Assembly: GCF_900240405.1 (NCBI RefSeq)
Contig: NZ_OEQK01000008.1
Coordinates: 156,117 to 220,116 of the forward strand
DNA: 64,000 nucleotides
Direction: 5' to 3'
Source: Salirhabdus sp. Marseille-P4669
GTDB taxonomy: Bacteria > Bacillota > Bacilli > Bacillales > Alkalibacillaceae
How positions within the stretch are numbered: the first letter of the stretch is position 1; the number at the start of each line of letters is the position of its first letter. The notes beneath the pieces were generated by a model. That model did not search any database, was not told the origin of the DNA, and worked only from the letters and a program-made list of their open reading frames with translations. The position numbers were made by a program, and so were the translations under genes. This document shows, one piece after another, positions 1 through 8,251 of this stretch.

Positions 1-30
1 ACATCTAGTAACTAGATATCATCCGTACAC

Positions 31-100
31 TTTCCATAGTCAGTTTATTTACGGTAAACTGGTAGAAACTTGCAGGCCCTATTCCTGCGATTATATGAAA
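31..100 (-). promoter_or_regulatory. Guanine-class purine riboswitch aptamer
   Basis: Read on the minus strand, the sequence has the full purine-aptamer core: ATATAATC at the start of J1/2, a P2 hairpin GCAGG/CCTGC, the J2/3 element GTTTCTACC, a P3 hairpin with the CCGTAAA loop, and GACTATG leading back into P1. The pyrimidine that sets ligand choice is C (GACTATG rather than GATTATG), which in this family means guanine/hypoxanthine. The controlled gene lies left of the window; a purine permease or xpt-type gene is likely but not visible. Bases 1-30 would start the expression platform, and the ATCTAGT/ACTAGAT repeat there may be part of it. Confidence 0.93.
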
Positions 101-121
101 AACATGATTAAGTTTGTATTT

Positions 122-149
122 AGTATATCATCTATTTTTCCTTTTACAA
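122..149 (-). promoter_or_regulatory. Candidate promoter of the riboswitch transcript
   Basis: On the minus strand TTGTAA and TATACT are separated by 16 bases and lie about 20 bases upstream of the aptamer. This is a plausible sigma-A promoter for the leftward transcript. Confidence 0.45.
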
Positions 150-250
150 GTATTTTGACTGTAAAAGTATATAGCAAGCCCTTAGCATCTTTTACCAAAA
201 CCCTTACCAGTATTAGGTTTAACCAATTTTATAAGTCCTATTTTACTTAA

Positions 251-280
251 TTGGACTTCTTATTTCGAATCTATTATAAT
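251..280 (+). promoter_or_regulatory. Candidate promoter of guanine deaminase
   Basis: TTGGAC and a perfect TATAAT are spaced by 18 bases, 40 bases upstream of the guanine deaminase start. Good fit to sigma-A. Confidence 0.5.
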
Positions 281-320
281 GTTTAGCATATTACAAAAAT
301 ACGAACGATAAGGTGATAAT

Positions 321-1685
321 ATGGATAATTATTCGCAAATATTTCACGGAACGGCTTTTACAAGTGGGGAAGAAAAAGAAGTCATAATCTTAAAAGACCA
401 CCTTTTCTGTGTAGATGAAAAAGGGATGATCCAAAACGTTGTAGCGCCAGAAGATGACCTTTATGACACCATTATTCAGGAACAGGAAGGTAAAGAGCGT
501 TTCCACCGTTTAAAGAAAGGGCAATACATTCTACCAGGGTTTGTAGATTTACACATACATGCACCTCAATGGGCTCAGTCTGGAACAGCATTGGACCTCC
601 CACTTAACGACTGGTTACATACGTATACCTTTCCGCTGGAGTCTAGATTTTCCGATATAAATTTCGCTGAAGAAGTCTATTCCGACCTTGTTGCGACACT
701 ACTAGCAAACGGAACAACAACAGCACTATATTTCGCTACCATTCATAAAGAAGCAAGCTTTCTTTTAGCAGAAATATGCGCAAAGAAAGGCCAGCGTGGA
801 CTAGTAGGCAAAGTGGTAGCAGATGATCCAGAGCAAAATCCAGCCTATTATCGTGACCCCGACACGAAAACGGCATTAGCCGAAACGGAAGAATTTATTG
901 TGGCTGTAAAAGAATTAGCGAAAGCAACGAAGCAAGGTGTATATCCAGTAGTTACACCGAGATTTATTCCGAGCTGCTCTGACGAAGCATTACAAGGATT
1001 AGGAGAGTTGGCTGCAAAATATGATACGCATATCCAATCTCATTGCAGTGAAAGCGATTGGGAGCACAGCTATGTAAAGGAACGATTCCATAAAAACGAC
1101 GCTTTTGCATTGCATGGTTTCGGCCTATTGCAGGAAAAGTCGGTAATGGCACATTGCAACTTTTTAGAGGATGACGATGTAGATTTGTTTGCGAAAACTG
1201 GAACAGCTATAGGACATTGCCCATTATCCAATGCGTATTTTGCAAATGGTGTCATCCCTATTTCCCGATTTTCCAAAAATGGCGTAGAGATTGGTTTAGG
1301 CACAGACATTTCCGCTGGTGCAACGCCAAGCCTTTATGACAATGCTAAACAAGCAGTTATTTCTTCTAGAATGCTAGAGGACGGTGTCGATACAACCCTA
1401 CCTCCAGATAAGCGAGGAGTGGCCGACTCTCGTCTTACCATGAACGAAGCCTTTTATTATGCAACAGCTGGTGGAGGAGAAAGCTTAAGCTTACCTGTTG
1501 GCCGCTTAGAAAAGGACTATGCTTGGGATGTGCAAATTGTCGATACAAAGGCAAAGGAAAATAAACTACCTATTTTTGATGCCAACGAAGATCTCTATGA
1601 TATATTCCAAAAAATCATGTATCATGTGAAGCCTGTGAATATAGCGGAGGTTTGGGTGCAAGGGGAAAAGGTGGTTTCCAGATAG
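321..1685 (+). CDS. guaD: Guanine deaminase (amidohydrolase family)
   Basis: Predicted to hydrolyse guanine to xanthine and ammonia in the cytoplasm, for purine salvage or use of guanine as nitrogen source. The 454-residue protein shows the amidohydrolase metal motif HIHAP near residue 79, preceded by the GFVDL context typical of guanine deaminases. It also has HCSESDW near residue 240, MAHCNFL, IGHCPLSN, and the metal-binding Asp in GLGTDISAG. Length is normal for the amidohydrolase-type enzyme, which is unrelated to the small cytidine-deaminase-like GuaD of B. subtilis. AAGGTGAT lies just before the ATG. It is divergent from a guanine-class riboswitch, which fits a purine salvage locus. Confidence 0.92.
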   Translation: MDNYSQIFHGTAFTSGEEKEVIILKDHLFCVDEKGMIQNVVAPEDDLYDTIIQEQEGKERFHRLKKGQYILPGFVDLHIHAPQWAQSGTALDLPLNDWLHTYTFPLESRFSDINFAEEVYSDLVATLLANGTTTALYFATIHKEASFLLAEICAKKGQRGLVGKVVADDPEQNPAYYRDPDTKTALAETEEFIVAVKELAKATKQGVYPVVTPRFIPSCSDEALQGLGELAAKYDTHIQSHCSESDWEHSYVKERFHKNDAFALHGFGLLQEKSVMAHCNFLEDDDVDLFAKTGTAIGHCPLSNAYFANGVIPISRFSKNGVEIGLGTDISAGATPSLYDNAKQAVISSRMLEDGVDTTLPPDKRGVADSRLTMNEAFYYATAGGGESLSLPVGRLEKDYAWDVQIVDTKAKENKLPIFDANEDLYDIFQKIMYHVKPVNIAEVWVQGEKVVSR

Positions 1686-1693
1686 CAACTAAG

Positions 1694-1740
1694 AAGACCA
1701 TTCGTAAGGTGAATTTTTTCAGCTCACGAATGGTCTTTTT
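1694..1740. terminator. Bidirectional terminator between guaD and RNase J gene
   Basis: A perfect 12-bp inverted repeat (AAGACCATTCGT / ACGAATGGTCTT) is followed by a T run on the plus strand. It lies between two convergent genes. Confidence 0.85.
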
Positions 1741-1750
1741 GCACTACTAG

Positions 1751-3418
1751 TTAAACCTCAATCAAAATCGGAACAATCATCGGTTCCTTCCTTGCACGAT
1801 CTTTTATATACTGTCCCACTAATTTCTTAATTTGCTTCTTTTTCACATTCCAAGAATATCGATCTGCTTCATGAAGTTCGTTTATTGTATCGACAATAAT
1901 TCGATTCATACCTTTACGCAGCTCGGAGAATTGATTATCTACAAACCCCCGAGAGATGATTTCTGGATTGGATAGCAGCTTTCCGTCTGGTTTGCTCATT
2001 GGCAAAATAATCATAAGCATCCCTTCCTCGGAGATTTTCTTGCGATCCCGTAAGACGAATTCCATATCGCCAACATCCAATCCATCCACATACGTGCTGC
2101 CAGCTGGTATTTTTCTAGTGTGGCGAGCAACAGAATTTTCAATATCCACAACATCGCCATTGTTTAAAATAAACGTATTTCCTGGCTTGACCCCAACCGA
2201 TTCGGCGAGCAAACGATGATGGTGCAGCATACGATATTCCCCGTGGATAGGGACAAAATACGTCGGCTTCATAAGCGTAAGCATTAATTTTAAATCCTCT
2301 TGATAGCCATGACCTGAAACATGCATGCCCGAACTGCTCCCTGAACCATAAATAACATGAGCGCCTAGTTGAAAAAGATTGTCAACGATTGTAGAAACAT
2401 TCTTTTCATTCCCAGGGATAGGTCCGGCCGCTAAAATGACGGTATCCTCGGCTAAAATGTCTACATCACGAAAATTTCCCGTCGAAAGTCGACTAAGCGC
2501 AGCCATCGGTTCCCCTTGACTACCTGTACATAAAATGGTCACTCGCTCTGGCGGATAATCATTGATTTCCACCGCATCAATCAGCATATCTTTCGGTACC
2601 GATAAATAACCAAGATCCATTGCTATCTTAACGACATTCACCATGGAGCGTCCGAGCAATGCGAGCTTTCGGTTTGTGACCTCAGAAGCATGAACCACCT
2701 GCTGAATTCGACTAATATTGGAGGCGAAGGTAGAAACAATTACTTTACGAGTTGCTTTTCGAAAAATACTTTCTAAATTTTCTCCAACCATCTGCTCCGA
2801 TGGGGTAAAGCCTTTTCTCTCTGCATTCGTGCTTTCCGATAAAAGAAGCAATACCCCTTTATTGCCAATCTCCGCCATTTTATGAATATCCGGCCGCTCG
2901 GCATTTGCAGGAGTCAAATCAAATTTAAAATCCCCAGTATGTACAACGGTTCCCTCAGGAGTATCAAAAACAATTCCAAGACAATCCGGAATACTATGGT
3001 TCACTTGAAAAAATCGAATGCTTAGATCCCCGATTGAAAGATTAGAGTCTGCATGGATTTCATACAGCTCGCTTTCTCTTAAAAATCGGTGCTCTTTTAA
3101 CTTGTGTTTAATTAATCCAATGGTAAACCTTGTCCCATAAACAGGCACATTAATTTTCTTCAAAAAGTAAGGGATACCACCAATATGATCCTCATGACCA
3201 TGCGTAACCAATAACGCTTGAACCTTATCCTGATTTTCGATTAGATAGGAAATATCCGGAATAATCAAATCAATACCTAATAAGCTTTCATCCGGAAACT
3301 TATTCCCGCAGTCAATCAATACAATGCTATCCCCATATTCAATGGCATACATATTTTTACCGATTTCATGTAAGCCTCCAAGGGCAAATACAGATAACCC
3401 TTTATTTTTCGCACCCAT
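1751..3418 (-). CDS. Ribonuclease J family endo/5'-3' exoribonuclease
   Basis: Metallo-beta-lactamase/beta-CASP ribonuclease of 555 residues, the usual RNase J length, acting in mRNA decay and rRNA maturation. The metal motif HGHEDHIGG is intact, followed by HTGDFKFD, GRSM, CTGSQGEP, SGHG and PIHGEYRM, and the tail MIVPILIEV is typical of the family. The ATG at 3418 follows GAGAGGGTG; a start 30 residues upstream has no ribosome site and adds an atypical N-terminus. The intact HGHEDH argues for an active enzyme, but I cannot say whether it is RnjA or an extra paralogue. The gene stands alone and converges on guaD. Confidence 0.9.
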   Translation of the reverse strand: MGAKNKGLSVFALGGLHEIGKNMYAIEYGDSIVLIDCGNKFPDESLLGIDLIIPDISYLIENQDKVQALLVTHGHEDHIGGIPYFLKKINVPVYGTRFTIGLIKHKLKEHRFLRESELYEIHADSNLSIGDLSIRFFQVNHSIPDCLGIVFDTPEGTVVHTGDFKFDLTPANAERPDIHKMAEIGNKGVLLLLSESTNAERKGFTPSEQMVGENLESIFRKATRKVIVSTFASNISRIQQVVHASEVTNRKLALLGRSMVNVVKIAMDLGYLSVPKDMLIDAVEINDYPPERVTILCTGSQGEPMAALSRLSTGNFRDVDILAEDTVILAAGPIPGNEKNVSTIVDNLFQLGAHVIYGSGSSSGMHVSGHGYQEDLKLMLTLMKPTYFVPIHGEYRMLHHHRLLAESVGVKPGNTFILNNGDVVDIENSVARHTRKIPAGSTYVDGLDVGDMEFVLRDRKKISEEGMLMIILPMSKPDGKLLSNPEIISRGFVDNQFSELRKGMNRIIVDTINELHEADRYSWNVKKKQIKKLVGQYIKDRARKEPMIVPILIEV

Positions 3419-3646
3419 CGAAACACCCTCTCGCATAAAATATACTTTAGTATGTCCATTGGATGGCTTTTTTATAGGAAAATTCCTTTGTAGTAGAAAA
3501 CATTTCAACCAAATACTAGAAGCCAGCCACTAGGAACAGCTTACTTATGAAAAGGGATTTAACGAAAATATCCAGATAATTATGATACAATCAGATTACC
3601 TATGTAGCACGTAATACGTGGAATGGACACGAAACGGGGGTGCATT

Positions 3647-4111
3647 TTGAATAAGTATAAGAAAGAAATTTTAGAGCATCAATTAAACTTTATAAAATTT
3701 GCGGAATCCTTGTATTCTTTAAGCGAAAACCAATGGAGAACACAGATAGAAGAAGGAAAATGGACAATTGCTGAGATAATGGGGCATTTCAAACCTTGGG
3801 ATGAGTTTGTGATTAAAAAACGTTTACCTTTTCTTTTCTCGGATGTGGAGCTTCCAAAAGGACCAGATGCTGAAAAAGTAAACTCTGAATCATCATCTAT
3901 CAGTAGAAAAGAGAGTAAAAAAGAGACATTAACTAATTTTATCTCAATAAGAAAAGAGCTTTATGATCACATTTTACAAATACCAGATGAATTATGGCAG
4001 AAGCAGTTCCATATCGGAAAATCTCAACTATCCTTATATGAATATTTTAATGGATTAGCGAAACACGATCGTCACCATTATAAGCAAATTAAAAATATCA
4101 TCCACGCTTAA
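3647..4111 (+). CDS. DinB-family (YfiT-like) putative metal-dependent protein
   Basis: A 154-residue protein of the DinB four-helix superfamily. It has the pattern of these proteins: a helix starting EILEHQLNF, then WTIAEIMGHF with one metal-ligand His, and near the C-terminus a second cluster, GLAKHDRHHYKQI, supplying two further His ligands. Members bind a divalent metal; some use bacillithiol or act as damage-inducible proteins, but the substrate is unknown here. I prefer the TTG at 3647 because GGGGGTG sits 4-5 bases before it; an in-frame ATG at 3623 would overlap that ribosome site. Single gene with its own terminator. Confidence 0.8.
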   Translation: MNKYKKEILEHQLNFIKFAESLYSLSENQWRTQIEEGKWTIAEIMGHFKPWDEFVIKKRLPFLFSDVELPKGPDAEKVNSESSSISRKESKKETLTNFISIRKELYDHILQIPDELWQKQFHIGKSQLSLYEYFNGLAKHDRHHYKQIKNIIHA

Positions 4112-4117
4112 ACTAGT

Positions 4118-4160
4118 GAAAGCCTAATTTTCCTGAACCAAAGGGAAAAATTAGGCTTTC
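4118..4160 (+). terminator. Terminator after the DinB gene
   Basis: GAAAGCCTAATTTT pairs with AAAATTAGGCTTTC around a short loop, directly after the stop codon. The following tract GTTGTGTTT is only partly T-rich. Confidence 0.7.
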
Positions 4161-4206
4161 GTTGTGTTTCCTATTCTTTTAACACTGGTAAAAAGAAAGG
4201 TGTTTT

Positions 4207-4761
4207 TTAATGAATCCCATGCAAAATATACGGAATGACTCCTTTTACATAATCTTCTGGCGTAACCTCTCCGCTGCATCTTCTCCATTCTACCGACGCC
4301 CCATAAAGACCCCAGCTCAACATAGCAGCTGCTACCTTCAACTCCTGCTCCGCTTCGACTCCGTGTTGTTTCGCTAGCATCCTATTAAAAATAACCTCCA
4401 ATTGGTCTCGAATAATACGAGCAATCGTATCTTCATACCCACGATGGCAGCGATTGGACAGAGACAATTGAAAATCTGTGATTGCTTTAAAAATACGAAC
4501 GAGCACATCTTCATTTAAGTCACTTTTTTCATAGAGATTACAATCTAAGTTAATTAACAATTCCTCCGATAACACCTTCTCCAACAAATCATAGATATCC
4601 TCAAAGTGATAATAGAAGGTTGCACGATTAATCATTGCCTCTGTTGTAATGTCTTTGATCGTAATATCCTTAAACTCCTTCTTTCCGGAAAGCTCAATAA
4701 AAGCGTTCATGATCAGCTTACGCGTTCGTAAAATTCTTGGATCCGTCTTCGTCACACTCAC
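4207..4761 (-). CDS. TetR/AcrR family transcriptional regulator
   Basis: A 184-residue repressor-type protein. The N-terminal helix-turn-helix spans about residues 10-55 and includes the family signature INRATFYYHFEDIYDLL; the rest is a ligand-binding helical domain with no recognisable ligand. The start is a GTG at 4761 preceded by AAGGAGGG with good spacing; an upstream in-frame ATG would place this ribosome site inside the gene. It is divergent from the DsbA-like gene at 5333, with the 42-bp repeat array between them, so control of that gene is possible but unproven. Confidence 0.85.
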   Translation of the reverse strand: MSVTKTDPRILRTRKLIMNAFIELSGKKEFKDITIKDITTEAMINRATFYYHFEDIYDLLEKVLSEELLINLDCNLYEKSDLNEDVLVRIFKAITDFQLSLSNRCHRGYEDTIARIIRDQLEVIFNRMLAKQHGVEAEQELKVAAAMLSWGLYGASVEWRRCSGEVTPEDYVKGVIPYILHGIH

Positions 4762-4940
4762 CGTATTCCCTCCTTCGTTTTCCAACAATTTTTCCAATGT
4801 GTTGGATAAACAACATATCCGCTTTTCTATTGGTATTATTGCTTTCTATTATGGACTAAAATGAGCCTATAAACAATTCGAAGCCTTTAAAAAAAGGTTT
4901 CACATGATAATAGAGGAGGAATTTTACATTTGTATTGAGG

Positions 4941-5300
4941 GATGAATTGGGTAAATTGATAGATTCTTCATGCTTTTTGGATAATTAATAGGTTTTATTG
5001 AGGGATTCTTTATTCTTGTTGGAGGATTATTGAGTTTACTTGAATGATTAATTTAATTTTATGGGGAATTAATGGGCTCAGCCTGATAATTCTTACTGAT
5101 TCATAAATTAATAGGGTTAATTGAATGATTACCTCCATATTTTGATGAATTATTAGGTTTACTTGAATGATTATCCTCACCTATTAAGGGATTCGCGCAT
5201 GAAACTGCATGATTCCCCCCAATCATCAAGGAATTAACACCCTGAACTGCATAATTCACCCTCTCACTTCCAAGAATTAACCTCATGAACTGCAAGATTC
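4941..5300. repeat. Degenerate 42-bp tandem repeat array, about nine units
   Basis: The core pattern is (G)AATTAATRGG, then about 10 bases, then TGAATGATTC, then a variable spacer. Core starts are at 4945, 4983, 5025, 5067, 5106, 5148, 5190, 5232 and 5275, giving steps of 38-43 bases and mostly 42. A 64-codon minus-strand frame (5101-5295) arises from the 14-codon period and lacks a ribosome site. It fills most of the 571-base gap between the TetR gene and the DsbA-like gene. Confidence 0.8.
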
Positions 5301-5332
5301 ATTTAAATATCCATAAAAAAGGAGAATAAAAC

Positions 5333-6253
5333 ATGACAAATAATAACCTAATTTGCGATTTAGAAACTGGTGTGTGCGCTGTATCTGGAGAAGAAGGAAT
5401 GGAGGTCATTAATTTAACTCCGAAGAAAACGATTGATTTATATTATGTGACAGATCCGATTTGCTCACATTGCTGGGCATTGGAGCCTACCCTTCGCCGC
5501 TTCTTACAGCAATATGGACATTATATTAATATCCATACTGTAATGGGAGGTTTACTAGAAAAGTGGGGTGGTGGACCGGTTGATCCTGCGAATGGAATTT
5601 TTGGACCTCAGGATGTAGCTGGGCATTGGAGAGAAGTCGGGGAACATTATCGCATGCCAATTGATGGCTCCCTAATGATTAACAACCCAGTCCAGTCCTC
5701 CTTCCCTCCATCTCGCGTATTTAAGGTGATCCAAAAGCATCATGGCGACGAAAATGCATTTACCTATTTACGCCGTGCGAGGGAAGCACTCTTTGCATTT
5801 AATCAAAACATCGGCGAGACATCGGTCATGATTGACATTGTGAATGAGCTTGGTCTTAATGGAGAGAGCATTGTTAAGGAAGCAGAAAGTCAAATTGGAC
5901 AACAATTATTACAGGAAGACTTCGCTCTAACTGCAAAGCTTGGGGCAAGAGGCTTCCCGACAATTATTATGGTGAATGAAGATAATAAAGGTGTCAAAAT
6001 TGTGGGTAGTCGCTCCTTGGAGTATTATGTTTCCGGATTAACTAAAATTTTAAATGGTGAAGAAGTAAAACCGAAACAACAGCCGCCACTTTCAAAGCTG
6101 CTGGCACAGGAAAAGCTGCTGTTCGCCAAGGAAATTGAAGTTATGTATGATTTGAAAGCGACGGAGCTGCCAGCATTTGCGGAAAGCGAATTAGCTCCGG
6201 GCACAATTGAGGAAAAGGAACTGCTTGGGGAGAAGTATTTTGTTCAAAAGTAA
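5333..6253 (+). CDS. DsbA-family thioredoxin-fold protein, SpxH/YjbH-like
   Basis: A 306-residue protein without signal peptide, so cytoplasmic. A thioredoxin-like redox motif CSHC lies near residue 47 in the context DPICSHCWALEP, followed by an inserted helical domain and the cis-Pro region GARGFPTI. The C-terminal extension (PPLSKLL...EVMYDL) resembles the end of SpxH/YjbH, the B. subtilis adaptor that delivers Spx to ClpXP. FrnE-type DsbA proteins share the same fold, so either adaptor or thiol oxidoreductase is possible. AAAAAAGGAG precedes the ATG. It lies opposite a TetR gene across a tandem repeat array. Confidence 0.75.
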   Translation: MTNNNLICDLETGVCAVSGEEGMEVINLTPKKTIDLYYVTDPICSHCWALEPTLRRFLQQYGHYINIHTVMGGLLEKWGGGPVDPANGIFGPQDVAGHWREVGEHYRMPIDGSLMINNPVQSSFPPSRVFKVIQKHHGDENAFTYLRRAREALFAFNQNIGETSVMIDIVNELGLNGESIVKEAESQIGQQLLQEDFALTAKLGARGFPTIIMVNEDNKGVKIVGSRSLEYYVSGLTKILNGEEVKPKQQPPLSKLLAQEKLLFAKEIEVMYDLKATELPAFAESELAPGTIEEKELLGEKYFVQK

Positions 6254-6263
6254 TGATTTTACG

Positions 6264-6297
6264 AGCCGAAATGGGAAGCTATTTTCCACTTTCGGCT
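6264..6297 (+). terminator. Stem-loop after the DsbA-like gene
   Basis: AGCCGAAA and TTTCGGCT pair and the stem extends inward with TGGGAA/TTCCA. No T run follows, so termination is likely but weak. Confidence 0.45.
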
Positions 6298-6328
6298 TGT
6301 GCTATGTATGGCTCGATTCGTAATTCAT

Positions 6329-6754
6329 TCATTGTTTTTGCAAAGTAATTTCACTTAACATTTCATTTAACATTTTCCTCGCCTGCTTGTCTTTCAATTT
6401 ATAAACCACTTCCTTTGTTCCCCTTTCTAATAGGTCGTAATCTTGACCAAAATCCTTCCAAATCCTAATCATTTCAGACGTCCCCTCTTTATAGAATAGC
6501 GTTAGTTTAACGTCTTCGTGATCTGCTTTTTCATAGTCCGTGCGCTCGTGATCTGCTTTATTTAAAATTTTTGTTAACTGGCTAAGGCTATCCTCGTCCT
6601 CTAAAACTGCTACTTCCCCATACTTCTCTTCAGGATGATTATACTTTTGATATTCGACCCTTGTGATATTGACAAAGTCGTTAGTGAGCATTAAAACAAA
6701 TACGTACAAAATTATAATTCCGAAAACAACTCCGCCCCCTATACTCTTTTTCAC
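6329..6754 (-). CDS. Unknown membrane-anchored protein
   Basis: A 141-residue protein I do not recognise. One hydrophobic helix lies near the N-terminus (about residues 7-24), followed by a charged extracellular or cytoplasmic domain containing two near-identical short stretches, KADHERTDYE and KADHEDVKL. The GTG at 6754 is chosen because AAAGGGGGG lies 6 bases before it; the longer ATG frame has no such site. Its promoter region is the palindromic operator at 6860-6903, shared with the divergent XRE regulator, which probably controls both. Confidence 0.6.
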   Translation of the reverse strand: MKKSIGGGVVFGIIILYVFVLMLTNDFVNITRVEYQKYNHPEEKYGEVAVLEDEDSLSQLTKILNKADHERTDYEKADHEDVKLTLFYKEGTSEMIRIWKDFGQDYDLLERGTKEVVYKLKDKQARKMLNEMLSEITLQKQ

Positions 6755-6859
6755 ACATATCCCCCCTTTATTACTTAAGACGATTTTGTTTTTATTTTGT
6801 TGCAACATTTTACCGACGCTTACACTCCGCGTCAGTTATTCCCGAACCATACGCACATC

Positions 6860-6903
6860 ATCTTTGTCATTTTGACCATTATACTTGTCAAAATGACAAA
6901 GAT
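6860..6903. promoter_or_regulatory. Nested palindromic operator between divergent genes
   Basis: A perfect 17-bp inverted repeat (arms 6860-6876 and 6887-6903) has a 10-base centre. Each arm is itself a near-palindrome of the form TTGTCA-N3-TGACAA (6865-6879 imperfect, 6886-6900 perfect), with centres 21 bases apart, about two helical turns. A minus-strand TATAAT lies in the centre. The likely ligand is the XRE protein encoded at 6928. Confidence 0.75.
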
Positions 6904-6927
6904 TTACAATATAACCGAGGTGATAAA

Positions 6928-7134
6928 ATGAAAAATCGGCTCAAGGAATTACGTTCAAGAGATGGTCTTAATCAAACGGAATTAGCAAAAAGAGCAAGAA
7001 TTTCGCGACAAACGGTTAGTTTAATTGAGCGAAATGAATACATGCCATCCCTACTTATTGCGGTAAGAATTGCAAATGTATTCCAAGAACCAATTGAAAA
7101 AGTATTTCTATTTAGTGAGGAGGAATTATCATGA
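6928..7134 (+). CDS. Small XRE-family transcriptional regulator
   Basis: A 68-residue protein made almost only of a helix-turn-helix (HTH_3) domain: LNQTELAKRARISRQTVSLIERN, followed by the conserved PSLLIAVRIANVF and IEKVF. This compact type usually controls the membrane-protein gene next to it. The stop codon overlaps an ATG (ATGA) of the downstream frame at 7131, which points to translational coupling. The nested palindrome 25 bases upstream is its probable autoregulatory operator. AACCGAGGTGAT provides the ribosome site. Confidence 0.88.
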   Translation: MKNRLKELRSRDGLNQTELAKRARISRQTVSLIERNEYMPSLLIAVRIANVFQEPIEKVFLFSEEELS

Positions 7135-7199
7135 AGCTGTTGATTGTGTATATTCTCTTATTTTTATATGGGGTATATGAGTTGTTTTCAAGTTTTTAG
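7131..7199 (+). CDS. Short hydrophobic frame, likely 5' end of an interrupted membrane gene
   Basis: A 22-codon frame overlapping the XRE stop codon by ATGA, with GTGAGGAGG at the right distance. It encodes one hydrophobic helix and ends at TAG 7197-7199. The same frame stays open after this TAG into the DUF3169-like frame that starts at 7227, so this looks like the true start of that gene. It could also be an independent microprotein. Confidence 0.45.
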   Translation: MKLLIVYILLFLYGVYELFSSF

Positions 7200-7226
7200 G
7201 ATCAAATCCTCGAAGCAAATCTATTA

Positions 7227-7808
7227 ATGATTACCAATTTAGTAGTGATTCTTTGCTTACTATTCGCACGCTATCAAGTACATAAAGCAGAGAAAGGTAG
7301 CTTAATAAAAGTCGATTTCGTACTAGAAGATACGCATCAAGTCCGATTAGAAAGACTCGCTTATACTGCTGTGACTTATATCCAAATCGCACTTTCCCTT
7401 TCCTTTACAGCAATGATTATCGGATTTTTACTGCTAAGAGACTCCGAACCAGGTATTGCGCTATGGAGTAGTTTATTATTAATCGTTTCGTTCGCAAGTT
7501 TGGTTCCAAGCGAAAAAATAATCCGAATTACGAATCCAAATTTTAAATTTCCCGATCCTCAATCCAAAAACTACGAACAAGAATATATGAATCAATTTGA
7601 TGATGGTGAAAAATATGTAATGCTAAAGGCGTTGTATAAACTATATTCACTTGTTACATGGGGTCTTGTGCTTTTGGCATTTGCCCTAATGTTTTATTCC
7701 ATCTTCACCGACGACTCGCAATTAGTTAGTATTATTGGTATTGGTTTATTGATATTACTCATCCAAGTTAGCTACACCATTAGATTAAAGCCAAGTAAAT
7801 TGAAATGA
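7227..7808 (+). CDS. DUF3169-like membrane protein, 5' end cut by in-frame TAG
   Basis: A 193-residue frame with four or five hydrophobic segments (about residues 1-15, 45-67, 72-88, 137-158, 163-182) and a soluble loop whose pattern (FKFPDP...YMNQFDDGEKYVMLKALYK) recalls DUF3169 proteins, which often follow a small XRE regulator. The ATG at 7227 has no ribosome site. The frame continues upstream in phase through ten more codons to the TAG at 7197, and beyond it to an ATG at 7131 that has a strong site. The intact gene would thus be 7131-7808 with two N-terminal helices. A nonsense mutation, sequence error or readthrough would all explain it. Confidence 0.65.
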   Translation: MITNLVVILCLLFARYQVHKAEKGSLIKVDFVLEDTHQVRLERLAYTAVTYIQIALSLSFTAMIIGFLLLRDSEPGIALWSSLLLIVSFASLVPSEKIIRITNPNFKFPDPQSKNYEQEYMNQFDDGEKYVMLKALYKLYSLVTWGLVLLAFALMFYSIFTDDSQLVSIIGIGLLILLIQVSYTIRLKPSKLK

Positions 7809-7863
7809 TTGGGATCTATTCATAAAGAACCGGGGTAGAATTATTGAAATGTCAATGGAAATA

Positions 7864-7899
7864 GTAAAAGGGAACCCCAATCTCTTGGAGTTCCCTTAC
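7864..7899. terminator. Bidirectional terminator
   Basis: GTAAAAGGGAAC pairs with GTTCCCTTAC, with further pairing in the loop, followed by TTTT on the plus strand. It separates two convergent genes. Confidence 0.75.
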
Positions 7900-7912
7900 T
7901 TTTGAGAGTGTA

Positions 7913-8251
7913 TCAATTTAATAGAGATTGAAGCTTAAAAGCAACTTCAATCGGTCTTACATCAATAGATGATAAACTTTCTCTATCAACCCACATTGGT
8001 AAATAGGTTTCTCTATTTCTATTTTCGTCTTTATATTCTGTCCCTTGTCCAGTACCTAAAGTTCCAGAAATTATTTCAGACTGAAAGAAGAAGTATTGAG
8101 TTCCATTGAATTCTACTTGTAAAATGCAATCATTGACTGTTACATCTACTCCTAATTCCTCAAAGGCTTCTCGTTTAGCTCCTGCTTCTGGAGTTTCGCC
8201 ATTCTCTAGCAGTTGCCCCTCCTGAATGATACGCATAGTCTGTTGCGCCAT
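7913..8251 (-). pseudogene. Nudix hydrolase remnant, 5' part lost by frameshift
   Basis: The 112-codon frame carries most of a Nudix box, GETPEAGAKREAFEELGV, and a C-terminal part typical of small NTP/ADP-ribose pyrophosphatases (NGTQYFF, GTGQGTEY). The glycine that should begin the box is Q, and the upstream residues do not look like the family. In the next frame, just upstream, there is a WRNRLCVSF stretch that fits the strand before a Nudix box, so a frameshift near 8205-8220 has separated the two parts. That frame also has an early TAG. I regard the gene as dead, although a shortened product could be made from the ATG at 8251. Confidence 0.6.

Noticed and set aside
5101..5295. A 64-codon minus-strand frame with 14-residue periodicity
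   Set aside because: It follows from the 42-bp repeat period, has no ribosome site and covers only part of the array.
4941..5300. CRISPR-like array
   Set aside because: Units are contiguous and degenerate, with no conserved repeat or unique spacers, and no cas genes lie nearby.
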